The notes: generated from the sequence alone by a model not told the origin. Counted from the stretch's first letter, positions 52,114 to 61,531 are shown. The stretch is 64,000 bases of DNA from Bacillus cabrialesii (GCF_004124315.2 NZ_CP096889.1:2029001-2093000), one strand, 5' to 3'. A program made the numbers and translations.

Positions 52114-54156
52114 ATGAAATCTTTTGCCACACAACAAAACGGCATTTTTAAATCCGTTTGCTCGCTGGACTGCCCGGATCAGTGCGGATTGCTAGTACAT
52201 AAAAAAGACGGAAAAATTGTGAAAGTGCAAGGTGATCCCGATCATCCTGTCACAGCCGGAAACATATGCAACAAAGTTCGAAACATGACGGAGCGCATCT
52301 ATGATGAAAAGCGGCTGACTACACCGCTTAAACGGACAGGCGCTAAAGGCCGAGCGATATTTGAACCGATTTCTTGGGAAGAGGCGATCGAGACCATTAC
52401 CTCCCACTGGAAACAGCTAATGGATCAAGAGGGAGCTGAAAGCATACTCCCTTACAGCTTTTACGGAAATATGGGGAAATTAACGGCTGAAGGTATGGAC
52501 CGCCGCTTTTTTTACCGCATGGGCTCAAGCCAGCTAGAACGGACGATTTGCAGCAAAGCGGGATCTGAGGGCTATAAATATACGATGGGTATAAGTGCGG
52601 GAATCGATCCTGAGGAAACCATTCATACGAAACTATTTATTTTTTGGGGGATCAACGCGGTCAGTACAAACATGCACCAAATTACAATCGCCCAAAAAGC
52701 ACGAAAACAAGGTGCCAAAATTGTCGTGATTGATGTTCATAAAAATCAGACAGGGCGTCTCGCCGATTGGTTCATTCCCATAAAACCCGGAACCGACAGC
52801 GCACTTGCCCTTGGCATTATGCACATTTTATTTAAAGAAAACCTTCATGATGAAGCATTCCTGTCTGAATACACGGTCGGCTATGATAAGCTCCGTGAAC
52901 ACGTGAAACAGTATAATCCCGAAAAGGTATCAATGATCACCGGTATCAGCACTGAAGATATTTATCAGCTGGCAAGAATGTACGGCGAAACCTCCCCTTC
53001 TTTTATCAGAATCGGAAATGGAATCCAGCATCACGATAACGGCGGGATGATTGTAAGAACGATTGCCTGTCTCCCGGCGATCACCGGCCAATGGCTCCAT
53101 AAAGGGGGCGGCGCAATTAAACATAACAGCGGAATTTTAGAATATAACACGGATGCCCTGCAGCGGCCTGACTTACTGAATGGGCGCACACCGAGATCGT
53201 TTAATATGAATCAGCTGGGCAAAGTGCTTTTGGAAACAGATCCGCCTATTCGCTCTCTTTTTATTTACGGGACGAATCCTGCCGTTGTCGCGCCAGAAGC
53301 GAATAAAGTCAGACAGGGCTTACTGCGGAAAGACCTGTTCACTGTGGTTCATGATTTGTTTTTGACAGAAACGGCTGCATATGCGGACATTGTCCTGCCT
53401 GCAACATCCGCTTTTGAAAACACTGATTTTTACACCTCTTACTGGCACCATTACATTCAGCTTCAGCAGCCGGTGATTGAGAGGTACGGAGAAAGCAAGT
53501 CTAACACCGAGGTGTTCCGATTACTGGCTGAAGCAATGGGTTTCGAAGAGCAGGAGCTCAAAGATACAGATGAAGAATTAATTCGTCAGGCGCTTGACCA
53601 TCCAGATAATCCGTATTTGGCAGGGATTCATTACGATTCCCTTTCTAAGCATTCTTTTATGAAAGCGAAACGCGAAAAGCCGCTGTTTCCAGGCGAACTT
53701 CCTACTCCAAGCGGAAAAATAGAATTATATTCAGAAAAAATGAAACAAGCAGGATTTCCGGCTTTACCGACACATACGCCTCTTGTATCTGATAATGAAC
53801 ATCCGTTTATGTATGTTCCGGCGCCAAACCATAATTTTTTAAACTCAACGTTTTCCAACAATGCAAAACACATTAAGCTTGAAAAGGCGCCAAAGCTCTT
53901 TATCAACACAAAGGATGCTGAAAAACACGGAATCGTTGATGGGGAACCTGTACGAATTTGGAACGGCCGGGGAGAATGTGAGCTGGCCGCTGCAGTCGGA
54001 GAACAAGTGCTGCCCGGTGTCGTAGTCAGCCAAGGGTTATGGGCGGATGAGCAAGGGAAAAAACAGCTTGTAAACGCGCTTACGCCAGACCGTTTGTCTG
54101 ATATGGGCGGCGGCGCCACCTTTTTTTCAGGCCGCGTGCAGATTGAAAAAGCGTGA
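52114..54156 (+). CDS. yoaE: Molybdopterin oxidoreductase YoaE (formate dehydrogenase-like)
   Basis: This 680-residue protein belongs to the DMSO reductase superfamily, which carries a bis-molybdopterin guanine dinucleotide cofactor. An N-terminal [4Fe-4S] site is visible in CSLDCPDQCG and NICNKV. The central cofactor domains include FWGINAVSTNMHQ, KPGTDSALALGI and FIYGTNPAV, and the C-terminal beta-barrel domain contains NHNFLNSTF and LWADEQGKK. There is no Tat signal, so it acts in the cytoplasm. No partner subunit adjoins. The ATG at 52114 (MKSFATQQ) is preferred over upstream starts for its GAGAGG site. A terminator follows. Substrate unknown. Confidence 0.9.
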   Translation: MKSFATQQNGIFKSVCSLDCPDQCGLLVHKKDGKIVKVQGDPDHPVTAGNICNKVRNMTERIYDEKRLTTPLKRTGAKGRAIFEPISWEEAIETITSHWKQLMDQEGAESILPYSFYGNMGKLTAEGMDRRFFYRMGSSQLERTICSKAGSEGYKYTMGISAGIDPEETIHTKLFIFWGINAVSTNMHQITIAQKARKQGAKIVVIDVHKNQTGRLADWFIPIKPGTDSALALGIMHILFKENLHDEAFLSEYTVGYDKLREHVKQYNPEKVSMITGISTEDIYQLARMYGETSPSFIRIGNGIQHHDNGGMIVRTIACLPAITGQWLHKGGGAIKHNSGILEYNTDALQRPDLLNGRTPRSFNMNQLGKVLLETDPPIRSLFIYGTNPAVVAPEANKVRQGLLRKDLFTVVHDLFLTETAAYADIVLPATSAFENTDFYTSYWHHYIQLQQPVIERYGESKSNTEVFRLLAEAMGFEEQELKDTDEELIRQALDHPDNPYLAGIHYDSLSKHSFMKAKREKPLFPGELPTPSGKIELYSEKMKQAGFPALPTHTPLVSDNEHPFMYVPAPNHNFLNSTFSNNAKHIKLEKAPKLFINTKDAEKHGIVDGEPVRIWNGRGECELAAAVGEQVLPGVVVSQGLWADEQGKKQLVNALTPDRLSDMGGGATFFSGRVQIEKA

Positions 54157-54157
54157 A

Positions 54158-54193
54158 AAGAAAACAGCCAGTGAATGTTCTGGCTGTTTTTGT
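54158..54193 (+). terminator. yoaE terminator
   Basis: The hairpin ACAGCCAgtgaatgttcTGGCTGT is followed by TTTTTGT right after the yoaE stop. Confidence 0.85.
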
Positions 54194-54261
54194 ATTAAAA
54201 TATGAAACCTGGAGTATGCCTAGCTCGTATAACATAACATCGACACAATGGAGGCATGCAC

Positions 54262-54555
54262 ATGGACGTTTTTTTAGCAATCGGTATTGCTTTGGCTGGA
54301 TATTTTATCGGTGAAGGCTTAAAGCAAATGAACCATCCAAAAGCTAATGAACAAAGTGATATCTTGCTTATAAAAGAACGAGATATTTACTTTTATATCG
54401 GACATTTCTTAGGAATTACTGCCGTCGAGGCAAAACAGCTAGCAAAAGACACGAAAGACATCCCTTACGTTGAAATAAACGGAAAAAGGTATGTACAGAA
54501 ACATATGTTAAAACAATGGGCACTCACATTAGTTGAGAAACATCAAGGTGAATAA
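54262..54555 (+). CDS. yoaF: Small membrane-anchored protein YoaF
   Basis: This 97-residue protein has an N-terminal transmembrane helix (DVFLAIGIALAGYFIGEGL) and a soluble C-terminal part (residues 40-97) that reads like a helix-turn-helix of the excisionase/MerR type (AKDTKDIPYVEINGKRYVQKHMLKQW). The ATG at 54262 is chosen because GGAGG lies seven bases upstream; the earlier ATG at 54256 almost touches it. Function unknown. A soluble DNA-binding-like fold on a membrane anchor is unusual, but the call rests on pattern only. Confidence 0.8.
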   Translation: MDVFLAIGIALAGYFIGEGLKQMNHPKANEQSDILLIKERDIYFYIGHFLGITAVEAKQLAKDTKDIPYVEINGKRYVQKHMLKQWALTLVEKHQGE

Positions 54556-54999
54556 AGCAGTTCTGATGAGAGCGAGATTCATTGTCACGCTCTTCTCAGT
54601 TTAGCTGTATGGATTGACCGCCACCAAAACTTTGTGTTCCATAAGCGGTGATAGACGGATAAACCATAATTAATGTTCTTTCCTCAAACGGCTCAAGATG
54701 CCTGCTCCACAACAATCATTTTTATATTTCCTTTGTTTAATGACGTTATGATCTTGATGAACATATGTATCGTAAAACACTTAGAAAACCTATTCGTATT
54801 GAATGTATGCTCTCATTATGTCCCCCTCATACTGCGCCTTTATCCGAGGAAGATTTATTTTACAAAATATGAAAATGAAAACTTTTAGATTCACGAAGCA
54901 ATGGTTGTGCAATATCCTGAATTTATTGAATATCCGTCTTTTTCCATATTTCAACTTCAGTTTCTCCGATTTGCTAAAAATTACGTTAGACAGTTTGCT
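54556..54999. other. Intergenic stretch between yoaF and yoaG, nothing firm
   Basis: This 444-bp AT-rich gap holds a hairpin-like repeat near 54568-54597 (AGAGCG...CGCTCT) that may end yoaF transcription, though it lacks a good T run. Short open frames on both strands have no ribosome site or recognisable motif. No promoter or RNA could be supported. Confidence 0.4.
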
Positions 55000-55404
55000 T
55001 TATACGCCGGAAGCTGTATGTTTATAAAGGATCAGAGAATCCCAGAACCAGTAAATCACTGCAGCCGCAATACTTAACATATAATAAAGGTACGATTGCA
55101 AATTCCATGCGATTGACGAAGGCTCATTGATAACATAAAACAGGAAAACTGCGATAAAAGCGATCATACTGTAAATCAATAGATACATGACATGAAATGT
55201 TCTCGCTTTTTTCTGTAACATCATTTGCAGCGGAAAAGCAAAAAGACCATACATCATAAAACCGTATAATAAAGCAATTGCTGCCGTAAATAATGCAATC
55301 ACCATCTCGCCATACATAATGTAAGAATAAAACCCCAAAAACAAACCAAAGGTAAGACTGGATAGCCCTAATGTTTTTAGATAACATGATACGATTTTGT
55401 TCAT
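55000..55404 (-). CDS. yoaG: Small integral membrane protein YoaG
   Basis: This 134-residue protein has four hydrophobic segments (about residues 10-30, 35-55, 67-88 and 100-122) and little else, so it is an integral membrane protein. The ATG at 55404 (MNKIVSCYLKT) has a perfect AGGAGGTGA six bases upstream, making it a better start than the upstream codon at 55431. No family with a known function is recognised. It stands alone on the minus strand between yoaF and the small hydrophilic genes. Confidence 0.8.
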   Translation of the reverse strand: MNKIVSCYLKTLGLSSLTFGLFLGFYSYIMYGEMVIALFTAAIALLYGFMMYGLFAFPLQMMLQKKARTFHVMYLLIYSMIAFIAVFLFYVINEPSSIAWNLQSYLYYMLSIAAAVIYWFWDSLILYKHTASGV

Positions 55405-55653
55405 TTTTTCACCTCCTGTTTTATGATTCAAAGTAACTGTTATGTATCATCCACAGTTCTCCCCAACATGCCATACGCAGTGCGCTCATAAAAGGTTTCA
55501 AAAATGACGTTTTTTTATTACATCATACGACTGGGATGAAGATGCCTCTCCTGATTGGCGAAATCGCAAATGAAAAAAGCGAATGAATACCTGATCAATA
55601 GACAAAATAACAAGAGTTGTTATTTCAACACTTATCGTAAAGGAGTGAGACGA

Positions 55654-55776
55654 ATGAGTAAAAAAGGAATTCAAAATTCAAGTATTGAACAAATAAGAAA
55701 TGACCATGAGACTGAGACAGCTTTCAAAGCAGATGACCCTAAAAAACACGGTTCTGATGCTAAACGAACGAAATAA
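55654..55776 (+). CDS. Small hydrophilic protein, 40 residues, unrecognised
   Basis: A 40-residue frame begins at the ATG at 55654, eight bases after AAAGGAGTGAGA, an excellent ribosome site. The product is highly charged and polar (EQIRNDHETETAFKADDPKKHGSDAKRTK), with no cysteine, no membrane segment and no clear hydrophobic core. This looks like the small disordered stress or spore proteins of Bacillus, but no named family is recognised. It lies 44 bp upstream of the YozQ-like gene on the same strand and may share its transcript. Support comes from the ribosome site and composition. Confidence 0.65.
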   Translation: MSKKGIQNSSIEQIRNDHETETAFKADDPKKHGSDAKRTK

Positions 55777-55820
55777 GTTTTTTGCCCGCACTAAAATTTC
55801 AATAATCTGGAGGAAGTAAA

Positions 55821-56114
55821 GTGACTCAAAAAAATGGAGCCGACAGGCCTGATGATTACAAAAGATTTTCTTCATTAGACAAGGAAGATAATTTTCAGCA
55901 ATCTGTAAACAGCAAAGCTGGGACAGAAAGTGTAAACACTAAAACACAAGCTCATAACAAAGAAAACATAGATGACACAACGAATCTAGCCGGGAAATCC
56001 TTTGATCCCTCAGATTATAAGGGAGCCACACAATTGGAACAAGGCTTGGCTGAAACTCATGAACAAGTCAGCGATGACTATTTTGAAGGGACTATCGATC
56101 AAAATTTGGACTAG
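55821..56114 (+). CDS. yozQ: Hydrophilic DUF4025-type protein, YozQ-like
   Basis: This 97-residue acidic, polar protein starts with GTG at 55821, preceded by TGGAGGAAG. The C-terminal half has the conserved-looking FDPSDYKGATQLEQGLAETHEQVSDDYFEGTIDQ, which I recognise as the DUF4025/YozQ type. The N-terminal half is probably disordered. No signal peptide or membrane helix. Function unknown. It follows a 40-residue hydrophilic gene closely; both may be stress or sporulation products, which is only a guess. Confidence 0.75.
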   Translation: MTQKNGADRPDDYKRFSSLDKEDNFQQSVNSKAGTESVNTKTQAHNKENIDDTTNLAGKSFDPSDYKGATQLEQGLAETHEQVSDDYFEGTIDQNLD

Positions 56115-56225
56115 TCATTCAAGCGGAGCTGACTGGACAGAAGGAAGTTAGTTCCGTTTTTAAATACAATCACGGTAAAAATGACTGTCTCTGCTAACAT
56201 CATTTCCAGCTTCATGCTCAACATA

Positions 56226-56263
56226 TATAAAACCCCACCGATTAAGGTGGGGTTTTAACGTCA
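56226..56263 (-). terminator. yoaH terminator
   Basis: The minus strand hairpin AAAACCCCACCttaatcGGTGGGGTTTT lies just downstream of the yoaH stop. Confidence 0.85.
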
Positions 56264-56273
56264 TGTAACCTAA

Positions 56274-57959
56274 TCAATACTTGAAACGATTGATGACGGT
56301 TTGAAGTTCTTCCGCCAATTGGGATAAAGATTCTGCAGCATAGGAGATTTCCTCCATTGAATTGAGCTGTTCCTGTGATGCTTTCGCAACCGCTTCTGTA
56401 TTCGCTGACGTTTCTTTTGTTCCAGCGGCCAATGTATGAACAGTATGCTGAATCACATCAACACCTGATGTAAGCTGTTGAGTTGCCGTTGCGACTTCTT
56501 GTATTTGAGAAGCGACCTGTTCCACCAGATTCAGTATTTCATTGAAATTCCCTGTTGTCTCTTGAGAAAGAGCAATGCCTGAGCCCACATTTTCTTGAAC
56601 AACCTTGATGTTATTCACCGTTTCAACCGATTCATTTTGGATGGTTGTTACAACCGATTGAATGTGATTGGCAGATTTATTTGTTTCATCGGCCAATTTT
56701 CGAACTTCTTCCGCCACCACAGCAAAACCTTTTCCTTGCTCTCCTGCTCTGGCCGCCTCGATTGCTGCATTTAGTGCTAATAAATTTGTCTGCTCGGAAA
56801 TGTTTGTGATCAGTGAAGAAATATCGCTGATCTCAGCAGTGCTCTCTACCAATGCCTTCAAGCCGTTACCTGCTGAATCTACAGATGTATCAATGAACTT
56901 CATCTGATCTAACATTTTGTTAACGGACTTAGATCCTATCTCTGCCTTGTCCCTCATCGAAGAAGAAAGATCAGCTATGTTCCCTGTATTTGCAGCAACC
57001 GATGATATACTGTCTAATAATTCAGTAATGGATTCCGCACTCTTTTCTGTCATTGAGCTTTGCTTCACATTGCTGTCGGCAGCCATCCGCATAGCTCCGG
57101 AAATATGTTCAGAAGTTGTTTTCGATTCTTCCGCGCTTGCCGATAACTCTTCGGAAGATGCGGCAACTTGTTCAGATGAGCTGCTGATCTGCTTCACAAT
57201 TTGAGTTAATGAATGGGTAAATGAATTGAAAGATTGAGCAAGCTGACCAAATTCGTCTTTATTTTTCACAATCACTTTTTTGGTTAAATCAGCTTCTCCG
57301 TGAGCAATGTCCTCCAGCTGCTTATTCATACTTCTCAAAGGAACCATAATGGACTTTAGCAGCAGCAAGCTTAAAACAATGCCTAACACTACTGATATCC
57401 CTGTGACAATAATGATAAACCACTGACTCATTGTCCCATTGCTGCGTATTTCACCTTTTAGATCCTGCACCTCTTGATCCAGGCGATCAGACAGCTTATC
57501 GACAGCTGGATCCACTACTTCTTTTCTTAACGTTCTTTCTTCTCCAAAATGGATGGATTCTGCTTTTTTAGGGTCTGAAGAGTAGGTTGTTAATACTTGT
57601 TTATTTAAAGCTCTATACTGAGTGAAACTTGTTTGAATATCTTCAATATTTGATTGATATTTCTCTTCATCAATCAAGTCGTTGACCCGATCAAGGCTCT
57701 TTAAGACATCGTCTGCTTTTTCATTCATTCCCTCGTCATATTCTTTATCTCCGGTAATCAGAAAGCCTCTTTCATCATTTGATAAACCGGTCAATCGATA
57801 TTGGATATGTTTCATCTCCTTTTGGAATTCCATTTTGTCTTTAAGTTCTTCATTCTTTTTCACTGTAGAAGAAATCATAAAAACGGAGGAGCCTCCAATA
57901 CCAATGATTGAAATGACTAAGATAGAAATAATCCCCAGCAATTTTGTTTTCACTTTCAT
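56274..57959 (-). CDS. yoaH: Methyl-accepting chemotaxis protein YoaH
   Basis: This 561-residue transmembrane chemoreceptor has a first membrane helix at residues 9-29 and an extracellular four-helix sensor domain (about 30-180) with the NDERGFLITGDKEYDEG segment typical of CHASE3-like sensors. A second helix (about 183-205) is followed by a HAMP domain and a long cytoplasmic signalling coiled coil with the hairpin tip ISEQTNLLALNAAIEAARAGEQGKGFAVVAEEVRKLAD. The ATG at 57959 (MKVKTKLLG) is chosen over an upstream one at 58010 because the helix then has the expected distance from the N-terminus. Ligand unknown. It is divergent from yoaI. Confidence 0.93.
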   Translation of the reverse strand: MKVKTKLLGIISILVISIIGIGGSSVFMISSTVKKNEELKDKMEFQKEMKHIQYRLTGLSNDERGFLITGDKEYDEGMNEKADDVLKSLDRVNDLIDEEKYQSNIEDIQTSFTQYRALNKQVLTTYSSDPKKAESIHFGEERTLRKEVVDPAVDKLSDRLDQEVQDLKGEIRSNGTMSQWFIIIVTGISVVLGIVLSLLLLKSIMVPLRSMNKQLEDIAHGEADLTKKVIVKNKDEFGQLAQSFNSFTHSLTQIVKQISSSSEQVAASSEELSASAEESKTTSEHISGAMRMAADSNVKQSSMTEKSAESITELLDSISSVAANTGNIADLSSSMRDKAEIGSKSVNKMLDQMKFIDTSVDSAGNGLKALVESTAEISDISSLITNISEQTNLLALNAAIEAARAGEQGKGFAVVAEEVRKLADETNKSANHIQSVVTTIQNESVETVNNIKVVQENVGSGIALSQETTGNFNEILNLVEQVASQIQEVATATQQLTSGVDVIQHTVHTLAAGTKETSANTEAVAKASQEQLNSMEEISYAAESLSQLAEELQTVINRFKY

Positions 57960-58246
57960 GTGTAGTTTTCCCTTCTGCACTCTTGTATGGTCAAAATAAA
58001 ATATGTGCATGCGTCATGTATTTGCCGACACCCACAACAATCATATCGACATGTTTTATAAAGTTTTCAGCCATGTCTTCACTGGGAAAACTGTCCTTTT
58101 TCGCTGAACTGCAATGCCTTGCTCCTCTGCCCTATGAAAATATGAACTATCGTTTACTTGAGAAATAGGCTTTTCCAGTCTCAAAAGGCCTAAACAGGCT
58201 TTCCTTTCGAAAATATAATGACAATACGGAAGGAGCGAAACGTCAA

Positions 58247-59698
58247 ATGGGGATCATCAATGGAAAAGAATTCATTGACCGATTGAATAAACTAGAAAAC
58301 GACATATGGTATGATGGCGAAAAAATAGAGGGTAACATTTCTGATCATCCTGCATTTAAAGGAATAATCAAAACGAAAAGCTCGCTTTATGATTTGCAAA
58401 CAAAGGATGAGTTCATCAATGAAATGACTTATCGCCATTCTGGAGATCATGATCGAATCGGCCTTTCCTACCTCCAGCCTAAAACCAAGCATGATTTGCG
58501 AAAAAGAAGAAAGATGATTGAAGAATGGGCTAAACACACTCACGGGATGATGGGGAGAAGTCCGGATTATATGAATACGGCCATGATGAGCTTTGCATCG
58601 TCAGCAGAGCTTTTTAGAAATGAAGAGAAATGCTTTCCGGAACATATAATAGACGTGTATAAGCAAGCTGCTAAGCATGACCTTTCCTTTACCCATACGT
58701 TCATTACTCCCCAAGTAAACCGGTCACAGTCATATTTGGGGCTTAGCGAAAAGCCGATATCAGCTAAAGTCATCGATAGAACCGAAAAAGGCTTAATTAT
58801 ACAAGGCGCACGTCTGCTTGCAACTCAAGGCGGGCTAACGGATGAAATCTTGGTTTTTTCGGCACCTAAATTTTTCTTTGAAATGGATGAAGCTTTTGCA
58901 TTCTCGATTCCCTCAAACACAAAAGGCGTTAAATTCATCACAAGAGAATCGTTTGTATTAAGCGAATCTGCCTTTAATCATCCCTTAAGCTCAAGGTATG
59001 AAGAAATGGATTCAATCGTCGTTTTTGATCACGTGCTGGTACCATGGAATCGTGTGTTTTTTTACGATAACGTTGAAGCGGCTAATGATTTTATGACGAA
59101 AAGCTCTTTTCATGCCTTTACCTTTCATCAGGTCGTCATTAGGCAAATGGTCAAAATTGAATTTCTATTAGGGGTTGCACAGCTTCTGGTCGACACCATT
59201 AATGTTTCTGAATATCAGCATATACAAGAAAAGCTCTCTGAAATCATTGTCGGATTGGAGACAATCAAAGCACTCATTGACAAATCAGAAAATGACGCTC
59301 AATTAGATGAATTCGGCTATATGCGTCCCAGTTTAATTCCTCTTCAAGTCATCAGTACAATCATTCCTGCTCTATATCCTCGTTTTACTGAAATCATTCA
59401 GTTAATTGGCGCTAGCGGAATGGTGACGCTGCCGACAGAAAATGCGTTTGATTCAGAGATACGGGAAGACCTTGACCAATACCTTCAAGCAACCAATACA
59501 AATGCTGAGGACCGCGTGAAAATTTTCCGCTTAGCGTGGGATTTAACGATGAGTTCATTTGGAACAAGGCAAACTCACTACGAAAGATACTTTTTCGGAG
59601 ATCCAATTCGGATTTCAAGCAGGCTGTATACCAGCTATCCAATGCAGCAGCAAGTGAACATGGTTAAAACATTTCTGCATGGAGATGCTGATCATTGA
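58247..59698 (+). CDS. yoaI: 4-hydroxyphenylacetate 3-hydroxylase-like flavin monooxygenase YoaI
   Basis: This 483-residue protein belongs to the HpaB family of FADH2-dependent monooxygenases with an acyl-CoA-dehydrogenase-like fold. Recognisable segments are HDRIGLSYLQPKTKHDLRKRR near residue 65, TFITPQVNRSQ near 157, GARLLATQGGLTDEI near 190, and SSRYEEMDSIVVFDHVLVPWNRVF near 248. The C-terminal FGTRQTHYERYFFGDP segment is also a family feature. Such enzymes need a separate flavin reductase (HpaC type), and none is adjacent. The ATG follows AAGGAGCGAAACGTCAA. Substrate is likely a phenol but is not proven. Confidence 0.9.
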   Translation: MGIINGKEFIDRLNKLENDIWYDGEKIEGNISDHPAFKGIIKTKSSLYDLQTKDEFINEMTYRHSGDHDRIGLSYLQPKTKHDLRKRRKMIEEWAKHTHGMMGRSPDYMNTAMMSFASSAELFRNEEKCFPEHIIDVYKQAAKHDLSFTHTFITPQVNRSQSYLGLSEKPISAKVIDRTEKGLIIQGARLLATQGGLTDEILVFSAPKFFFEMDEAFAFSIPSNTKGVKFITRESFVLSESAFNHPLSSRYEEMDSIVVFDHVLVPWNRVFFYDNVEAANDFMTKSSFHAFTFHQVVIRQMVKIEFLLGVAQLLVDTINVSEYQHIQEKLSEIIVGLETIKALIDKSENDAQLDEFGYMRPSLIPLQVISTIIPALYPRFTEIIQLIGASGMVTLPTENAFDSEIREDLDQYLQATNTNAEDRVKIFRLAWDLTMSSFGTRQTHYERYFFGDPIRISSRLYTSYPMQQQVNMVKTFLHGDADH

Positions 59699-59710
59699 TG
59701 TCTGTTCATA

Positions 59711-59742
59711 TGAAAAACAGCGGAAAAAAGTCCGCTGTTTCG
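59711..59742. terminator. Terminator between yoaI and yoaJ
   Basis: The hairpin AACAGCGGAaaaaagTCCGCTGTT lies between the converging yoaI and yoaJ genes, with a T-rich tail on the plus strand. Confidence 0.75.
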
Positions 59743-59748
59743 TATTTT

Positions 59749-60447
59749 TTATTCGGGGAATTGTACATGCCCCGGCACTGTATATGCATTGGATGTTCCG
59801 CTTTCAGGCAGCTGCGGGATGGTGTCTTTCACAACTTTTCCGCGGATGTCAGTGATTCTGACTGTGAGAGAGCCTGTCCCTACATTCGTGCTGACAAAAT
59901 GGTTATAGTCCATTTTCTCCATATTGATCCACTTGCCGTCTTTAGCATATTCCATTTTCATAACAGGATATTTGTGATTTCTGACTTGAATTGCAGCCCA
60001 CCACCTGCTGCTGCCTTCTTTGATCCGGTACGTGAAATTGCCGGTGATCGGGGCTTTGACAACACGCCATTTAATATTGATTTTTCCATCTTCCATATTG
60101 CCGATTTTTCGGAAGGCATTAGGTGACAGGTCAAGAGCTCCCCGGGCGCCTTCAGGATACAGATCGGTAACGTAAACAATTGTTTTTCCTTTTGGCCCTT
60201 GTACTTCCAAATAAGAGCCTGCGAGTGCCGCTTTCACTCCCCCGTAATTGAGATCTGCCGGATTGATTGCAGTAATCTCCATATCGGAGGGAATGGGATC
60301 CAGCAGGAAAGCCCCTCCTGAATAACCTGACCCTGTATACGTTGCATAGCCTTCGTGCAGATCGTCATATGCTGCCGAAGCTTGCGGTGAAAAACAAAGA
60401 ATCATCAAAAAAAACACACCAACAATTGCACTGATTTTCTTTTTCAT
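59749..60447 (-). CDS. yoaJ: Bacterial expansin YoaJ (EXLX1)
   Basis: This 232-residue secreted expansin loosens plant cell walls without hydrolysis. A signal peptide spans about residues 1-25 (cleavage near ASA). Domain D1 is a double-psi beta-barrel holding the key Asp in GALDLSPNAF near residue 107 of the precursor. Domain D2 is a CBM63 cellulose-binding module with the flat aromatic face seen in SRWWAAIQ and the Tyr of KMEY. Length and sequence match the B. subtilis EXLX1 protein. The ATG at 60447 has AGGAGGACATGT upstream. It helps colonise plant roots, which agrees with pelB nearby. Confidence 0.96.
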   Translation of the reverse strand: MKKKISAIVGVFFLMILCFSPQASAAYDDLHEGYATYTGSGYSGGAFLLDPIPSDMEITAINPADLNYGGVKAALAGSYLEVQGPKGKTIVYVTDLYPEGARGALDLSPNAFRKIGNMEDGKINIKWRVVKAPITGNFTYRIKEGSSRWWAAIQVRNHKYPVMKMEYAKDGKWINMEKMDYNHFVSTNVGTGSLTVRITDIRGKVVKDTIPQLPESGTSNAYTVPGHVQFPE

Positions 60448-60680
60448 ACATGTCCTCCTCAACCCAGACTTTAAATGAGAATCATTATCATTGTATGACT
60501 CAATCTATCTGGTTTGAAAGAGGAAATAGATTCATTGCTGATTTTAAGACATATTCACTATCATTCATATATCAAAGGAAGGGTTTTTACGAAAAAGTTA
60601 ATACGAATGAATGGGTATGCCCATCAGCCGAATTTCTTATTTTTATTTACTGAGCTGGTTTTGCATAACTATAACAGCTA

Positions 60681-61358
60681 TTATTTTTCTCCGCTCAGTT
60701 TCAGCTTAGCTGTCATCATGATGCCAAATATCAGCACGATCGGAACCCAAATGATAACGTTGTAAAATTCAGGCTCAGCTAAAGCTACAATAATAGCCCC
60801 TACACAATATAAGATAATAGCCAGCGCTCTTAACACCGAATCTCTTAAGAATGTCTTCTTCTGCTTCTTAAAAAACAAACGGCCGGACACATCCTCTAAA
60901 AGAGAAGCCAATGTTCCAGTCAACACAGTAGAAGAAATACCTGCGATCCCCAGCTTTTTGGCTGCTATTGTTTGAATCCCCATGGAAATGCTCAAGAGAA
61001 TAATAAGGATGTATACAGGAACAAAAGCCGAATAAAAAGATAGACAAGCAAAGACCAACAAAATGAATGCTTCAAGTGCAAGCGCTTTTGTCACAGCAGA
61101 AGGCCAAAGAGTATTTTCTGCCTTTCCGACCAGCAGTGTTGAAATGACCACCCCGCATATAAATCCGATTAGCGCAGTCAAAGAATTAAAAACAGTGACC
61201 TGAAGGGATTTTCCGATAGCTAACCCCAATAATACAATGTTTCCAGTCATATTAGCTGTGAACACGTGTCCCAGGCTTAAATACCCGATTACATCCACAA
61301 TTCCAGCTGTTAAACATAAAAGTGAAAGCAAGGTGTTTCGATAAGCTGCTGCAGTCAA
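60681..61358 (-). CDS. yoaK: DUF1275 integral membrane protein YoaK
   Basis: This membrane protein of about 225 residues belongs to the DUF1275 (YoaK) family, with six to seven hydrophobic segments and the hallmark TAGIVDVIGYLSLGHVFTANMTGN in the first helix pair. I use the TTG at 61358, which has AGAAAGGA eleven bases upstream and gives the expected family length; the frame stays open up to a GTG at 61409. The start is uncertain. Function unknown; members are proposed transporters. No close partner gene. Confidence 0.82.
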   Translation of the reverse strand: MTAAAYRNTLLSLLCLTAGIVDVIGYLSLGHVFTANMTGNIVLLGLAIGKSLQVTVFNSLTALIGFICGVVISTLLVGKAENTLWPSAVTKALALEAFILLVFACLSFYSAFVPVYILIILLSISMGIQTIAAKKLGIAGISSTVLTGTLASLLEDVSGRLFFKKQKKTFLRDSVLRALAIILYCVGAIIVALAEPEFYNVIIWVPIVLIFGIMMTAKLKLSGEK

Positions 61359-61531
61359 CGGTGTATCAATCCTTTCTTCTATTTCAATTGTTAGTATGTC
61401 TCTTAGCACAATCTGTATTTTTGAGATAACCTGGCATTAATTAGGAAGATAGAACCTATCATTTCTGTCTATTTACTGTAATAATATTCCTCGAAAGAAA
61501 ATATCAAAAAATCGAAAGGGAGCATATTGTG

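Noticed and set aside
54596..54715. A minus-strand frame of 39 codons ending in SFGGGQSIQLN between yoaF and yoaG
   Set aside because: It opens with TTG directly after a stop codon, has no ribosome site in register, and no family is recognised. It may be chance or a gene scrap.
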